This document shows, piece by piece, positions 47,690 to 58,843 of a DNA stretch of 64,000 bases (the first letter of the stretch is position 1; each line of letters starts with the position of its first letter). The stretch lies in NCBI RefSeq assembly GCF_933775445.1, contig NC_065872.1, positions 21,762,001-21,826,000 on the forward strand. Direction: 5' to 3'. Position numbers and translations under genes: made by a program. Origin of the DNA: Argentina anserina. Lineage: Eukaryota; Streptophyta; Magnoliopsida; Rosales; Rosaceae. A model generated the notes under the pieces. That model had not been told where the DNA came from and searched no databases. It saw only the letters and a list, made by a program, of their open reading frames with translations.

Positions 47690-48177
47690 CCTTCCCGCCC
47701 GTGCGATACACGTGCGGAAGGGCCGCGCTCACGCGTGTGCATATAGTTTTTTTTTCATTTATTTTGTTATAAAGATCAATATTACGTACATTGCAATTAT
47801 ATCAATAATCTCGTCGATTAGAGGATAATTTAAAACTTCAATGAGCACATGCATATATAAGTTTTTCACTTTAACTTTAACAATGACTCTTAATTCTCAT
47901 TGATCATTAGTTCTACATTATTAAACAATTACACATTTAAATATTTTAACATGCATTTAATTAATCAAACGGTATAACATAAAATCTTTGTACAAAGATA
48001 GGTTTGTCTTAATATACACAATTTAAAATGGCTGGAACCCGATGGGAGGTTAAGTCATCACGTCTTTTAGTCTACTTAAAATAAAGACATTGTCTCATAA
48101 GTCATAGCAAACTGATGTACATACGTATATATAAAGATGTACAACAATGTCACGATGATCAGTCAACCACCTGTTTA
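47690..48177 (-). other. Helitron 3' non-coding region
   Basis: Non-coding sequence between the Helitron 3' hairpin and the last captured exon. AT-rich; no further exon was recognised. Confidence 0.5.
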
Positions 48178-49136
48178 TTAACAGTCGTTGCTCAGACTAC
48201 AAATGTAGAGTAGCTAGAACATAAGAAAGTGATCTTGGTCGTCCATAAATGAAATGAAATAATTTTATTAAGTAGAGCACATACCATGCATTTAGATAAT
48301 TCATTTAATGACAGACTCTTATTCCAATTATTCAAAGAGGCCTATGAAATAAAAATTGTTAAACATTATATTATTTGATCAAGTATAGTATATGTATCAA
48401 TTAATCTCATACTTACCACAAGATTACGCTTCAACATCTCTATGCGCTTGAACTGTTTCATACGCCTTAGATCTTCTATATGCTTCATCTTCCTCTCATG
48501 CTCGATATAGAACTTAAAGAATAGACATACAATTCTTTGTAATTTTTTTTATTATGGTTCCATATCAAATTAGCAGACAAATTTCAATACCTTATCTAGG
48601 ACACTTTGGTTCACTTGATGAATTGTTCTCCTACTCGTATATTAAACAACATTGATAAGTAGACACATATAATGGTATTTTTGTTGAAATTGTTTCAAGC
48701 ACAATGAACAAATTTGTATCATAGTATATACCTAATTCGCAAAACTGTTTTCCATGTTTGTTTGATTTGAGATATTGTAGAAGTCTTCACTTCCTCCTCA
48801 TCATTTTCGTACTGCAAGCTATAGTTTTCACATGTAAATACAATTAAATATGTTTCAAATATATATATTTGAATTGAAAGGAGATGCAAAATACATAATG
48901 CTCTTCTTTCTTTTTGTTCCACTCTTTGAGAATCAATTTTCTTAGATCAACATTATTCAATTGCACCCATATTCTTTTGCAGTGACTAGGTGAGTAGATT
49001 GAAATACCATCGATAATATTTTTTTTTTAGTTTGTCTTCCGTCAACTAGAGAAATACAATGAAACACATCTCCTGACGCCAGCATTCACCATTTGACTTC
49101 TTTTCTTAATTGGTAAACATCTTCCTTGGAGTGTTC
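48178..49136 (-). pseudogene. Captured multi-exon gene fragment inside the Helitron, function unknown
   Basis: Six minus-strand exons join with GT-AG introns and matching phases: 49136-48895, 48811-48732, 48630-48591, 48512-48417, 48341-48285 and 48213-48178, ending in a stop. Pieces read EHSKEDVYQLRKEVKW, SIYSPSHCKRIWVQLNNVDL, YENDEEEVKTSTISQIKQTW, RTIHQVNQSVLDK, FYIEHERKMKHIEDLRRMKQ and SLNNWNKSLSLNELSKCM. The first exon has a TGA after KW (likely an original second tryptophan) and a one-base shift in an A10 run at about 49019. I do not recognise the protein. It lies downstream of the helicase in the same orientation, so gene capture is the likely origin. Confidence 0.6.
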
Positions 49137-49649
49137 CTATTTAAGTATTGTACGTTAAGGAGTCAACTCCACTCTTAAAAGCTCAAAATAGGCGATAACT
49201 TTTATATATTTTTATATAGAAAGGAGGTTAAGTAATTTAATAACAATGAAAATAAAAATGTAATAAACATAAACAATAGCATATAAACATTCATGCATGG
49301 ACAAAGTAATGAATGAACACTATGCAAATATAATTTTATTTAATTTCGCTTACATTCTTTATCATTATAGTTTATGTAGTAATCGACAATGATTGTTTAA
49401 TGACATAGAAGATGAAAAATAGCATAAAAATAGACATGGACAAAGTAATATATAAAACTTAACCAAACATAGCACCCATAAAAAAATGAAATGCTCACAA
49501 AAGCAACAAAGTGAACATAAAAACTGAAACTAACGAATGTCACTCATCATGGCAAAATTTATATTGTTCAGATTTGTAATTTTATCAGCTAAGTATTAGT
49601 GTAATGAAGATAAATTAATAAGTTCATACATACCTTATGAGATTGCACA
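49137..49649 (-). other. Spacer between helicase and captured exons
   Basis: AT-rich with no recognised coding sequence. Further upstream exons of the captured gene could lie here, but none was convincing. Confidence 0.5.
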
Positions 49650-51738
49650 TTATCCGGAAGGAAGTAATATCTCTTTGTACACAACATTTGTTGTGAACAC
49701 CCCTTCCTCGCCTTGTAATGACCCTTTCTTAACCAAAATTTTGGTGCTAGCCTCTGAAACTCCTCTTGATAAAGCCACGTACAATTGTCTATGACTAAAC
49801 ACATGATCAGGAAGGTAAACGCCCACATTTGGTATTGTTTGTCCTTGTGATTTGTTGATAGTAAGGGTAAAACTCAATTTTATAGGGAACTGCTTTCTTA
49901 TCATCTGAAAAGAAGTCCAGAATTTTCTGGACTCTTTAATGCGATTCTTGGTAGGAAAACTCTTGTACCCGCAAATTCTCTAGTTAGAATCTCAGCATCA
50001 ATGAGGTTATTATATAATCCACGACAAGTTAATCTTTTTCCATTGCACAACCCCATATGTGGGTCGATGTTTCTCAAAAACATTACGAGAGCCCCTTTCT
50101 TTATCGTTAACTGATGTAGCGGCATACTAGAAGGCGCAATTGAGTTCAAGAATTCTTGTTGATACAAATTCCTTGTGTCATCCTCCATTTGGTCAAAAGA
50201 GTATATGACTTGCTCTAGTCCTGGATGCCGTTGTATGATCATTTCCTTGAGCACATCAACATTACTATTCTTTGAAGTTATTATTGCCCTTTCAACCATA
50301 TATGAAGCATCATTTATATGACAAACCACATCAAGAAACACTTCATTAACCAATTGGTTGATTGACACTTCACCCACCCAAGGTATGACCATCGATGGTG
50401 GTATTTGAATCATGTCTTCATTCACGGTTTGTCTTTCTCTTGAGAACTCATGATCATTAATAGATCTCATATTCAGTCTCAAACGAAGAATCATTACATC
50501 TTTCCAAAATGAAGCATTAACTAAACTGGCTTCAACGTGTTGAGACATCGTACCCTTAGGGACAACAGGAAGAACCTGTCGAAAATCTCCACCAAAAATC
50601 ATCAACTTTCCTCCAACAGACAAATTTGAGCGTGTTACATCACTGAAAGTTTTATTAAGAGCATCAAAGGCATAGCGGTTCAACATTGGTGCTCATCCAA
50701 ATAATTGTCGTTGATCTTCTTATCAAATCTGCTAAATTAGATTGTTTGCTAGTGTTGCATCTGGAAGACGCATCAACTTTTAGAGGAATGTTAAATCGAG
50801 AGTGTGCAATCCTCCCACCAGGCAGTATTGTTGCTGCTATTCCTGAAGTTGCAGTTGCCAACACGATATGAGTATTACTTCTGAAGCTTGCTCGCAATGC
50901 ACGATATAAGTATGTTTTTCCAGTCCTTCCTGGACCATCAACAAAAAATATAGCATTATGATGACACTCAACAACAGATATTATTGTGTGATATGAAAAA
51001 ACTTGATCCTCATTCAACTGATGAACTGCGTTGCGGTCCTGTTGAAAAATGGGGACAGAAACTTCATCTTGTATTACCCCCGATAGTGCTAGATCTTCAC
51101 CATTATCTTCTGTCATCTCTAGCAAATCATAATCAAGAACAAATTTTTCATGTTGCAGTAGCAATCCATTTAAGTCCTGCAAGAGCCTATTTGTGATTTG
51201 AACAACATTTGTAGTGCTAGAAGAAGGATAATCTTCAATCATAAATTGAAAAAACTCATCCCATAAACCTCATACCCCATGAGGCTGGCAATAAACTTAA
51301 AGATGAAGGCATACGAATGCTTGAGGCCTCACGCAAACATTGTCGAATACTATCATTGTTTTCTAACAAACCTCGTTGTTCAGCCGCCATCTTAAATGTT
51401 GGTTGCAAAATATCATCTACTGTTCTCAAATTCTCATACGATGTAGGTCCTCGAACATGGTTTAGAAGAACACGTAAGTAGAATTTTTCTCCTTCAAACG
51501 AAGATATAGTATATATTCTACCAATTACCTTTTGATTATTATATCTTTCTTCCCATGTCTTACTTCTGCCATCCCATCTGAATCTTTCAGGAAACTCTCG
51601 ATATAAGTAACGTCACGCATTTTCATCAAGCTCGGCATTCTAAGAGAAAAACTCTATCAGCATTGTCATCGAGTTCCTATCATTTGCAAGAACATTTGTT
51701 ACCCTTTCATTGGCATTAAAGGTCACATTATGTCTATT
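49650..51738 (-). pseudogene. PIF1-like helicase domain of the Helitron protein
   Basis: Minus strand. After the Rep end comes a linker (NVTFNANERVTNVLANDRNS, AAEQRGLLENNDSIRQCLRE, DLNGLLLQHEKFVLDYDL). The helicase follows: Walker A FFVDGPGRTGKTYLYRALRA (50913-50936, usual GPGGTGKT), TATSGIAATILPGGRIAHSR, then a frame break at the Walker B motif, where IIW is followed in another frame by APMLNRYAF. GGDFRQVLPVVPKG, KGALVMFLRNIDPHMGLCNG and, after another shift at 49903, LTINKSQGQTIPNVGVYLPD and QLYVALSRGVS follow. It would unwind donor DNA during rolling-circle transposition. The length is near-complete but inactive. Confidence 0.92.
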
Positions 51739-52309
51739 TTAAAGATGAATTTGCAACCGTTCCACTAAAGGGTACATCCGATTCATCACAAATTTAAATA
51801 TCTTCCATATCGTCTCTGGTGCACACACCCATCTTGCATCAATGAAGTTCCTTACCTCATCTTCATTAGCTTTTGGTCGAACTCCAAATGTTATTCTATC
51901 AAGACCTTTGTAGACATACTTATACAAATAGTTTACGCTCTTAATGCTGCAGCAAACTTCGACATTGACATGACAATCATACTTTGTGAGCAGCCACGGA
52001 TTATATGGTACAACCCAACTGTTCACTATGCCAGAAAGTGCATCATACGATACTACTTAGACAACATTTGAGAAATTTTCTGTTATCCCAGTTTTTTAAG
52101 CAACACATACAATTATGTCATTTTATAGGGGTCATGAAGATTGATATTTCATGCTTTTCGTTCATACAACAATTAAGTGTTGTAAGTGAAAATGAGAAAA
52201 ATCACAAATTTGAAGACCAAAACAGGATTTTATCTTCAGACAATACTTATATCTGGTTCAATTAAAATTGCCCAGAAATTAGGTTTGATGGAAAACATAT
52301 TCAAATAGG

Positions 52310-53513
52310 AATTGAAAAGATACTCACGATAGAAAGACACTCCATTTGAAAAAAACACACGCCCACACTGGAAAAACACTCAAAAATCAAAAGACACTCG
52401 CGTCAGATAACAACACAGAAAGATACTCAATCGAGAATTGAAAAGATACTCAAATAGGAATTGAAAAGATACTCATGATAGAAAGATATGCACTATTGAA
52501 AGAAACACACGCGCACACTAGAAACACACTCAAAATTCAATAGACACTCGCATCAGATAGCAACATAGAAAGATACTCAATCGAGAATTGAAAAGATACT
52601 CAAATAGGAATTGAAATGATACTCATGATAGAAAGATACTCCATTTGAAAGAAACACACACTCAAATTAGAAAGACACTCAAAAATCAAAAGACACTCGC
52701 GTCAAATAGCAACACATAAAGATACACAATCGAGAATTAAAAAGATACTCAAGAAGGAATTGAAATGATACTCACTATTGAAAGAAACACACGCGCACAT
52801 GGGAAAGACACTCAGAAATCAAAACACACTCGCATCAGATAGCAACACAGAAAGATACTCAATCGAGAATTGAAAAGATACTCAAATAGGAATTGAAAAG
52901 ATATTCACAATAGAAAGGTACCCCCTTTGAAAGAAACGCACGCGCATACTGGAACACACTCAAAATTCAAAAGACACTCGCATCAGATAGCAACACAGAA
53001 AGATAGTCAAATGAGAATTGAAAAGATACTCACGATAGAAAAATACTCACATTGAAAGAAATACACGCCACACTGGAAAGACACTGAAAAAGCAAAAGAC
53101 ACTCGCATTAGATAGCAACACAGAAAGATATTCAATTGAGAATTGAAAAGATACTCAATTGAGAATTGAAAAGATACTCAAATAGGAATTAAAAAAATAC
53201 ACATGATAGAAAGACACTCAATTTGAAAGAAACACATGTCAACACTGGAAAGACACTCAGAAATCGAAAGACACTCGCATCAGATTGCAACACAGAAAGA
53301 TACTCAATCGAGAATTGAAAAGATACTCAAATAGGAATTGAAAAGATACTCACGATAGAAAGACACTCCATTTGAAAGAAACGCACGCCAACACTGGAAA
53401 GACACGCATAAATTGAAAGACACTTGCATCAGATAGCAACACAGAAAGATACTTAAATGAGAATTGAAAAGATACTCACGATAGAAAGATACTCACTATT
53501 GAAAGAAACACAC
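52310..53513. repeat. Minisatellite inside the Rep gene, about 8-9 units of 125-170 bp
   Basis: The repeated order is agatactca(c/t)gatagaaaga, ctccatttgaaagaaacaca, cgcgcacactggaaagacac, tcaaaaatcaaaagacactc, gcatcagatagcaacacaga and aagatactcaatcgagaatt. Units recur near 52354, 52501, 52651, 52782, 52931, 53058, 53228, 53378 and 53505. Short inner repeats (gagaattgaaaagatactca) vary in number, which explains the unequal unit length. Confidence 0.9.
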
Positions 53514-53624
53514 GCGGGCTACCAATAAACGTGGATGGCAAAATCGTTCTACGACTAATGTCACATGTTATGGTATTATAATGTTAGGTAAATGTTTGTC
53601 TTGGATGTCACTACCAGAAAATAG

Positions 53625-54070
53625 CACTTAGATGACAACCATATTTCGTCAGTTAAAGCCAAATTTGCGTTATCTAAAGTCTTAAGATGACGAACACTTT
53701 GTCGTCTAAGTTTCGTCAAGTAGACGCTGTCACCCAAGTACTTAGATGACGAAATTAAGTCATTCGTCACCTAAGCGCGCTGGTAAGATGACAAAATGCC
53801 GCCCGTCACTTTATTACTAAGCTGACGAAAATTTATACTTAAATGACGACATATTTGTTGTCGTGTTACTACTAAGGTGACAAGGTGTAATATTTAAATG
53901 ACGAGATGTATTTTGTCACTTGATATCTAAGATGACAAATTGCAATACTTCAACGACGACTTGTTGTCGTCACCATACTTGTTAGGCAACAAATTTTAAT
54001 GATCTATAGTGACGAAATATGTCGTTAGCTTAGGTGTAAGGCGGCGAAATATAAACTAACGAAAAAAGTG
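53625..54070. repeat. Left subterminal repeat region of the CACTA element
   Basis: About a dozen variants of ttagatgacga, aagatgacga and aaatgacga in both orientations. Confidence 0.8.
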
Positions 54071-54429
54071 TTTGTCAACTAAGTGTGGACCTAATTAATA
54101 CCAAATTTTGCAATTTTAACACCTCACTGTTCTTATTTTTTTAATAATTATATAAAATTTGTATTAAATGGATTATAATTTGAATTGCTAAATCAAATAT
54201 TGATGTGAAAGATCAATTTCAAGAAAGATAATCATATATATAGAAAGGGTACCTAGAGTACAATTAACTAGCTAGCAAGTAAGTTTTTGTAGATCATTGA
54301 GTTTAGATCGTGATCGATCTACGTCCATACATCATACAAAAGATCATTTATAAAGGCTGATCTACCCCTCTGTACAAAAAATCATAGAGCTAGGCTAGTA
54401 CCCAAAATTCAGGCAAATAAGAAATTCAA

Positions 54430-54640
54430 CTACCAAGGCTAAGGGAACCATTCCCACCATCTTCATCCTCATATGGGGGAGGCTAAGGTGGGGTGTCTCA
54501 CGTCTAAATGTCTCCAACATGAAGTTAATAACCCACTTGAGCTTCTCATTGGTTTGCACTACGAATGAAAGACTTCGTCTCAGTCCTTGTGGTGTAAAGT
54601 CTTCTTATCTCGGTTACTCTTGTTGGTGCAAGATTGTTTC
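54430..54640 (-). pseudogene. Possible second CACTA protein (TnpA-like) fragment
   Basis: The minus strand is open through LRRSLSFVVQTNEKLKWVIN and FMLETFRRE, followed by a stop and PPPYEDEDGG. Its position downstream of the transposase in the same orientation fits a TnpA-like DNA-binding protein, but no specific domain was recognised. 54640-55740 contains another loosely open, G-rich plus-strand stretch (55161-55373) without known similarity. Confidence 0.3.
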
Positions 54641-55741
54641 TGTGAACCAAAATATAAAAATTTTCATATATAAATTAAATTGCCCAACATGTTTATTAAA
54701 TCATCACATTTATATAAATATTTAACCTGAAATTTATCAGACTGAAAGTGGCTACACAAATAATGCGACTGGCCCAACTTATGTAGGAACTCCACTGGTA
54801 CATCCTTCTCGCCATCTTTTTCCCATTCACCCTTAAGTGTGCACTTGAAGTTCTTTTAAGCATTGTCGGCAATCTTGCTTGTTTTGGGGAAGAAGGATCG
54901 GGAAAATTTTGGGGAGAGGGGGAAGAGGATAGAGATAGAGTTACCGACTCCCCACCACCCCTTTGGGATTCAGCTCCTGCGGAATAGAGAAAAGGGGGAA
55001 ACTATGCGATTGTTTGCGGGTTCTCTTGACGACACCGAGACTTGAATGGCCACTAACTCAATGAGATAATAAGCAACCAACCCATAAAAGAGCATCAGAG
55101 GTTTGTACCAGTAACAAATCGGAAGGAGACCATGAAAGAGAAGGATTCGCAGTATATCGGATGCTCGCGCTATTGGATTTGGGGGATTGGAAGCTTGGGT
55201 TTTTGGATGTGGGGGAACTGAATCTAACTTCAGAGAAGATTGGTTTCAGAAAAGATTGGATTTGGGGTCAACTGAATTTGGACAGCTTTAGAGATTGCTT
55301 TTCAGAGAAGATGGTTTTAGAGAAAGGGGACAAAGTGATCGACTCAGTCGATTTAGGGGTTTTAATAGAGTAGTACTTGGGCGACAGGGTTTTGTCAGCC
55401 AAGTAATTACCCTAGGTTTTTTAAAATTTCGCCCAAAATTTGAAAGTTCACTCAATATGTGGGAGGGAGAATCGCACCGCCAATGTTTTCAGGGCTTTAG
55501 ACAACAAATCTTCATCGCCTAAGTGTTTTTTAGTTCCTTCTTCTTTCTTAACTTTTTGTGAATTACATTTGAGATACGTAAATAGATGTATAATTAATTA
55601 ATGTGCATCAATAGATAAATTTTATAATGAATTAGTCTAAACATATAATTAAATTCTAAAGTGTGCATCCTTAATTAATAATAATAATAAATATTTAATA
55701 CACTACAACTAATTTGGTCAAATTTAAACAACATGAGTCAC

Positions 55742-56325
55742 TCAATTATGCATCATTACATAATCTTCATCCTTTGTATCATTTGCCTCTTTTGACTCCT
55801 CGGCAGAATTCACATCTTCAATATTGATGTACTGATCTGGTGCGGCAGAGTTGAAAGCGTTGTTTATGCGAATAGCCCCTGTATCAGGAATTTGAGAGGT
55901 TGGAGGCTCTTGATATGGTTCAACGACCACGTCCTCTTCATCATCATCTTCACCCCCTTCAACTGTAGTTGCACTCCATATATTTCTATGTGGCATTACG
56001 TTAACCACTTTCCAACCTTCACCAGCCTTTGGATAGTTAAGATAGATCACTTGTTTTGCCTGTATATACTGATTATAAGGCTCATTGTACAACAATATTG
56101 CCATACCAAATTGTGTTGGTATGTATTGATAACATGCCATAATCCATCCTTAGTACTCCTCGGCATATCAGAAGACTCCTCCTCAGTACCACGAAGATAT
56201 AAACTACAATAGGTTATACACTCATATACAATGTACGACTCCGCTATTGATCCTTCTGGGAAACTATTGTTCATAACATATTTTTTGTATTGTACCAGTT
56301 GCCTAAAAATAATACATTTAGTCAA
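55742..56325 (-). pseudogene. C-terminal part of a CACTA TNP2-type transposase
   Basis: Minus strand. KKYVMNNSFPEGSIAESYIV and YECITYCSLYLRG match the region found after the catalytic part of TNP2 proteins (DUF4218-like). In another frame QYIQAKQVIYLNYPKAGEGW and KVVNVMPHRNIW match the following DUF4216-like region. The Transposase_21 catalytic domain expected upstream (56330-57000) is absent; that stretch is AT-rich and non-coding. This copy cannot move by itself. Confidence 0.75.
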
Positions 56326-57009
56326 ATATATCTAGATTATAAAAATCAAAATGTGTCGTCTACGTTATGTATTATCCCATAACAATATAAATCTTTTATT
56401 ATTATTAAATGTTTACTATAAACTTATCTTAATTGTCTTTCAACATCAATAGAATTAAGACGCAATTACCACTCACAATATAATTAAAATAAATATAATT
56501 TGTTATTGATCGATGTGTATTTATATTTTTTTGTTAACACGACCTAAATGGAAGCAACATCTAATTTATTTCTAAATAAGTCTTTATCAATTATGAATCT
56601 ACCAACCTATTAAAATTCTCAATTTATACAAATTACTTTAGGATGATTTCTTAATGGAACGAAATAATATTTACACGTACTATTAATTGGCGAGTTTTTG
56701 AAATTAGTTTTAATCATCCATAAATATTCAATCAAATGAATGAACTAAAATTCACTAGTATCAATCATAATAACCCATAGCCTTCAAATTTGAAAATAGT
56801 ATTAGTCTTAATTATTATTATGCTAATTAAATTTATATTTTTTGTCATAATTCCTTAATTACCATATATATTGACCAATATATGTATGTTCATGTATCTT
56901 AAGCTCGATTTTGTTAATATATATGCTAAATTGAACTTTATTGAAATGAAACGGAGTTGACCTTCTCAGTTTTATTAGTCTTTAATTTTCCTTAAACGTC
57001 AATAGAATG

Positions 57010-57310
57010 CAATAATGAGTTCGTCATCTAAGAAAACCAGCTTGTCACCTAAATATCATTAAGACGATGAAGTAAAAGTGTGTCATCTAAGTGTCATGTT
57101 TAGATGACAACAAATTAATTCGTCGACTTAGTTACTATCTTAGACGACGAAAACCAACGTCGTCATCTTAGTGCGTCCACTTAGATGACGATACCAGTTT
57201 TCGTCCTTTGAGTTCCACTAAGATGACCATTTGGTTTACTTAGGTGGCGAAACCAATTTCGTCGTTTGACATATTCTTAGGTGACGAAGATTTTTTACGG
57301 TTGTCGCCTT
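57010..57310. repeat. Right subterminal repeat region of the CACTA element
   Basis: Repeated cgtcatctaag, tcgtcatcttag and cttaggtgacga variants, the mirror of the left region. Confidence 0.8.
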
Positions 57311-58843
57311 AGTTACTTTTTCTTGTAGTGTGTGTACTTTACATACTATTTAGGGTTACTAATAATAAATTTATAAAAATGAAGTTCATACCTGCATTGT
57401 CTGACCAGCATTTAGCGAGTCACGAAGCCCATCATAAAGCTCACTTTGTAGTCACTTTGGTTGTTACGAACCCATCTAATGTGTGATTCAATCTTAACAT
57501 AATTATCGACCACATACTGTTGTAACAAATGGCCTCTACGAAGTAAAAGTAATTCGTGATATGGGCATATATGAGAAGATAAATTTACCCCAAGTTAAAT
57601 AAATAAAATAACCATATTATATGTTTGTTCATAATAAGAGGATGATGACTCGTTCTCTAACCTGTAACATGTAGGCATAATAGTCACGACACATTAATTT
57701 CCGACCGTTGTTATTCCGACTATTCACGTCCCATCCGTATGTGCCATAAGATAACAACAATGGATATTGTAAAGGATCATAGTATCCCGCACAATCTTGG
57801 ACACTGATAAGTTGACCATTCCTTGTTCGTACTATAATATCACGACCTTAAAGATTTTCTGCATCTTCTGCACCAACTATCACTGCAGCAACTTGAGACA
57901 CTGAAGGCAAACTATATTGTCATTAGTTTACGGGTTACTCTCTAATGATGAGTCTGCAAGTTTGAAGGTCTTGGCGTTGAGCTAGGTGACTGAATGTTTG
58001 TACAAATGGATTATGTCGATTCAATATCTGCTGTATGATTTCGACCACATCTCTATGCAAGGCTTCATTCTATAACATACGATTTTCTATTTCTGCTATG
58101 TATTGTATATATACAATTGTACAAAATCTTGGTCTGCAATCTCCATTTGGTAGAAGACTACCTATCTTGTGATATATAGATCCTTGAGCACGAAAAGTGA
58201 AATTCCATCCACCGGTTGCTAGATTCTGATCAACATGGACTCTCATTGATGTGAACGTAAACACATGGTTATAAGCACGGATATGATACCTAAAATGAGC
58301 ACCAAGTGGAGTTTGAGCCGCAAAACATTCAAGCAACTCTGGAGGAGCAGGAATTGGCGAAAGCAGAGTTCTGCCATTTTTGTAGATATATTTTTAACAT
58401 CTATACTATACGTCTATACTATTACGGAAACATAGTGTCTTAACATAAAAAATGATTTACATGGTAATATTTATAATTGTTACTTAATTATGTTTTACAC
58501 ATAAATCGAGAAGTCTAATTAGTAAATTAGACCTCCTTGCTATAATTTGATTTTCATCATTGCTTCCACTTTCCATATTACGTCACATTTGATAACTCAT
58601 ACGCCTGTTGGCTGAACTCTCCCCTCGTTCTGTGGAATTTAACTATTGACGCCTTTCTCTTTGTCGAGCATTTTTATGTTGCCTTTCCACCTTTGATCCA
58701 TGTAAATGCATATGTCCCTTTATAATAAAGGACAAAAGTATTGGGAAAATTATCATTGAAACATGTACTTTAAAATTATAACTTGAAGATGTATGTACCT
58801 GATCTCCATCAGCTGGTGGATGAGACCATGATGATGAAGCCAT

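Larger units (their letters stand above)
53609..57330 (-). mobile_element. CACTA (En/Spm-type) transposon, 3.7 kb, internally deleted
   Basis: Begins CACTACCAGAAAA and ends TTTTTCTTGTAGTG, the CACTA terminal inverted repeats. A perfect 3-bp duplication flanks it (TGT at 53606-53608 and 57331-57333). Both subterminal regions (53625-54070 and 57010-57310) are filled with copies of ttagatgacga and its complement, the type of transposase-binding repeats that CACTA elements carry. Only the end of the transposase and a second partial protein remain. It lies in an intron of the Helitron Rep gene. Confidence 0.93.
51739..58843 (-). pseudogene. Rep (Helitron replication initiator) with introns, insertions and a lost catalytic core
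   Basis: Minus strand. It starts MASSSWSHPPADGDQ with an intron before GHMHLHGSKVERQHKNARQR. Next come CFAAQTPLGAHFRYHIRAYN, GSIYHKIGSLLPNGDCRPRF (58336-58070), LNRHNPFVQTFSHLAQRQDL, SVQDCAGYYDPLQYPLLLSY, QQYVVDNYVKIES and ELYDGLRDSLNAGQTMQ. A donor then precedes the nested CACTA. After an acceptor near 53570 it reads RRTILPSTFIGSP and runs into the minisatellite. It resumes at 52050 with DALSGIVNSWVVPYNPWLLT and the tyrosine motif YLYKYVYKG (51904-51930). The HUH histidine region expected between these parts is absent. Several stops occur. Confidence 0.85.

Noticed and set aside
52310..53513. Regular repeats that could be mistaken for a CRISPR array
   Set aside because: The unit length varies from 125 to 170 bp, the spacers are themselves repeats, and the surrounding sequence is a plant Helitron. 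It is a minisatellite.
55161..55522. Two overlapping plus-strand open frames inside the CACTA element
   Set aside because: They are repetitive and G-rich, without a recognised domain, and run opposite to the transposase remnant. Probably untranslated element sequence.
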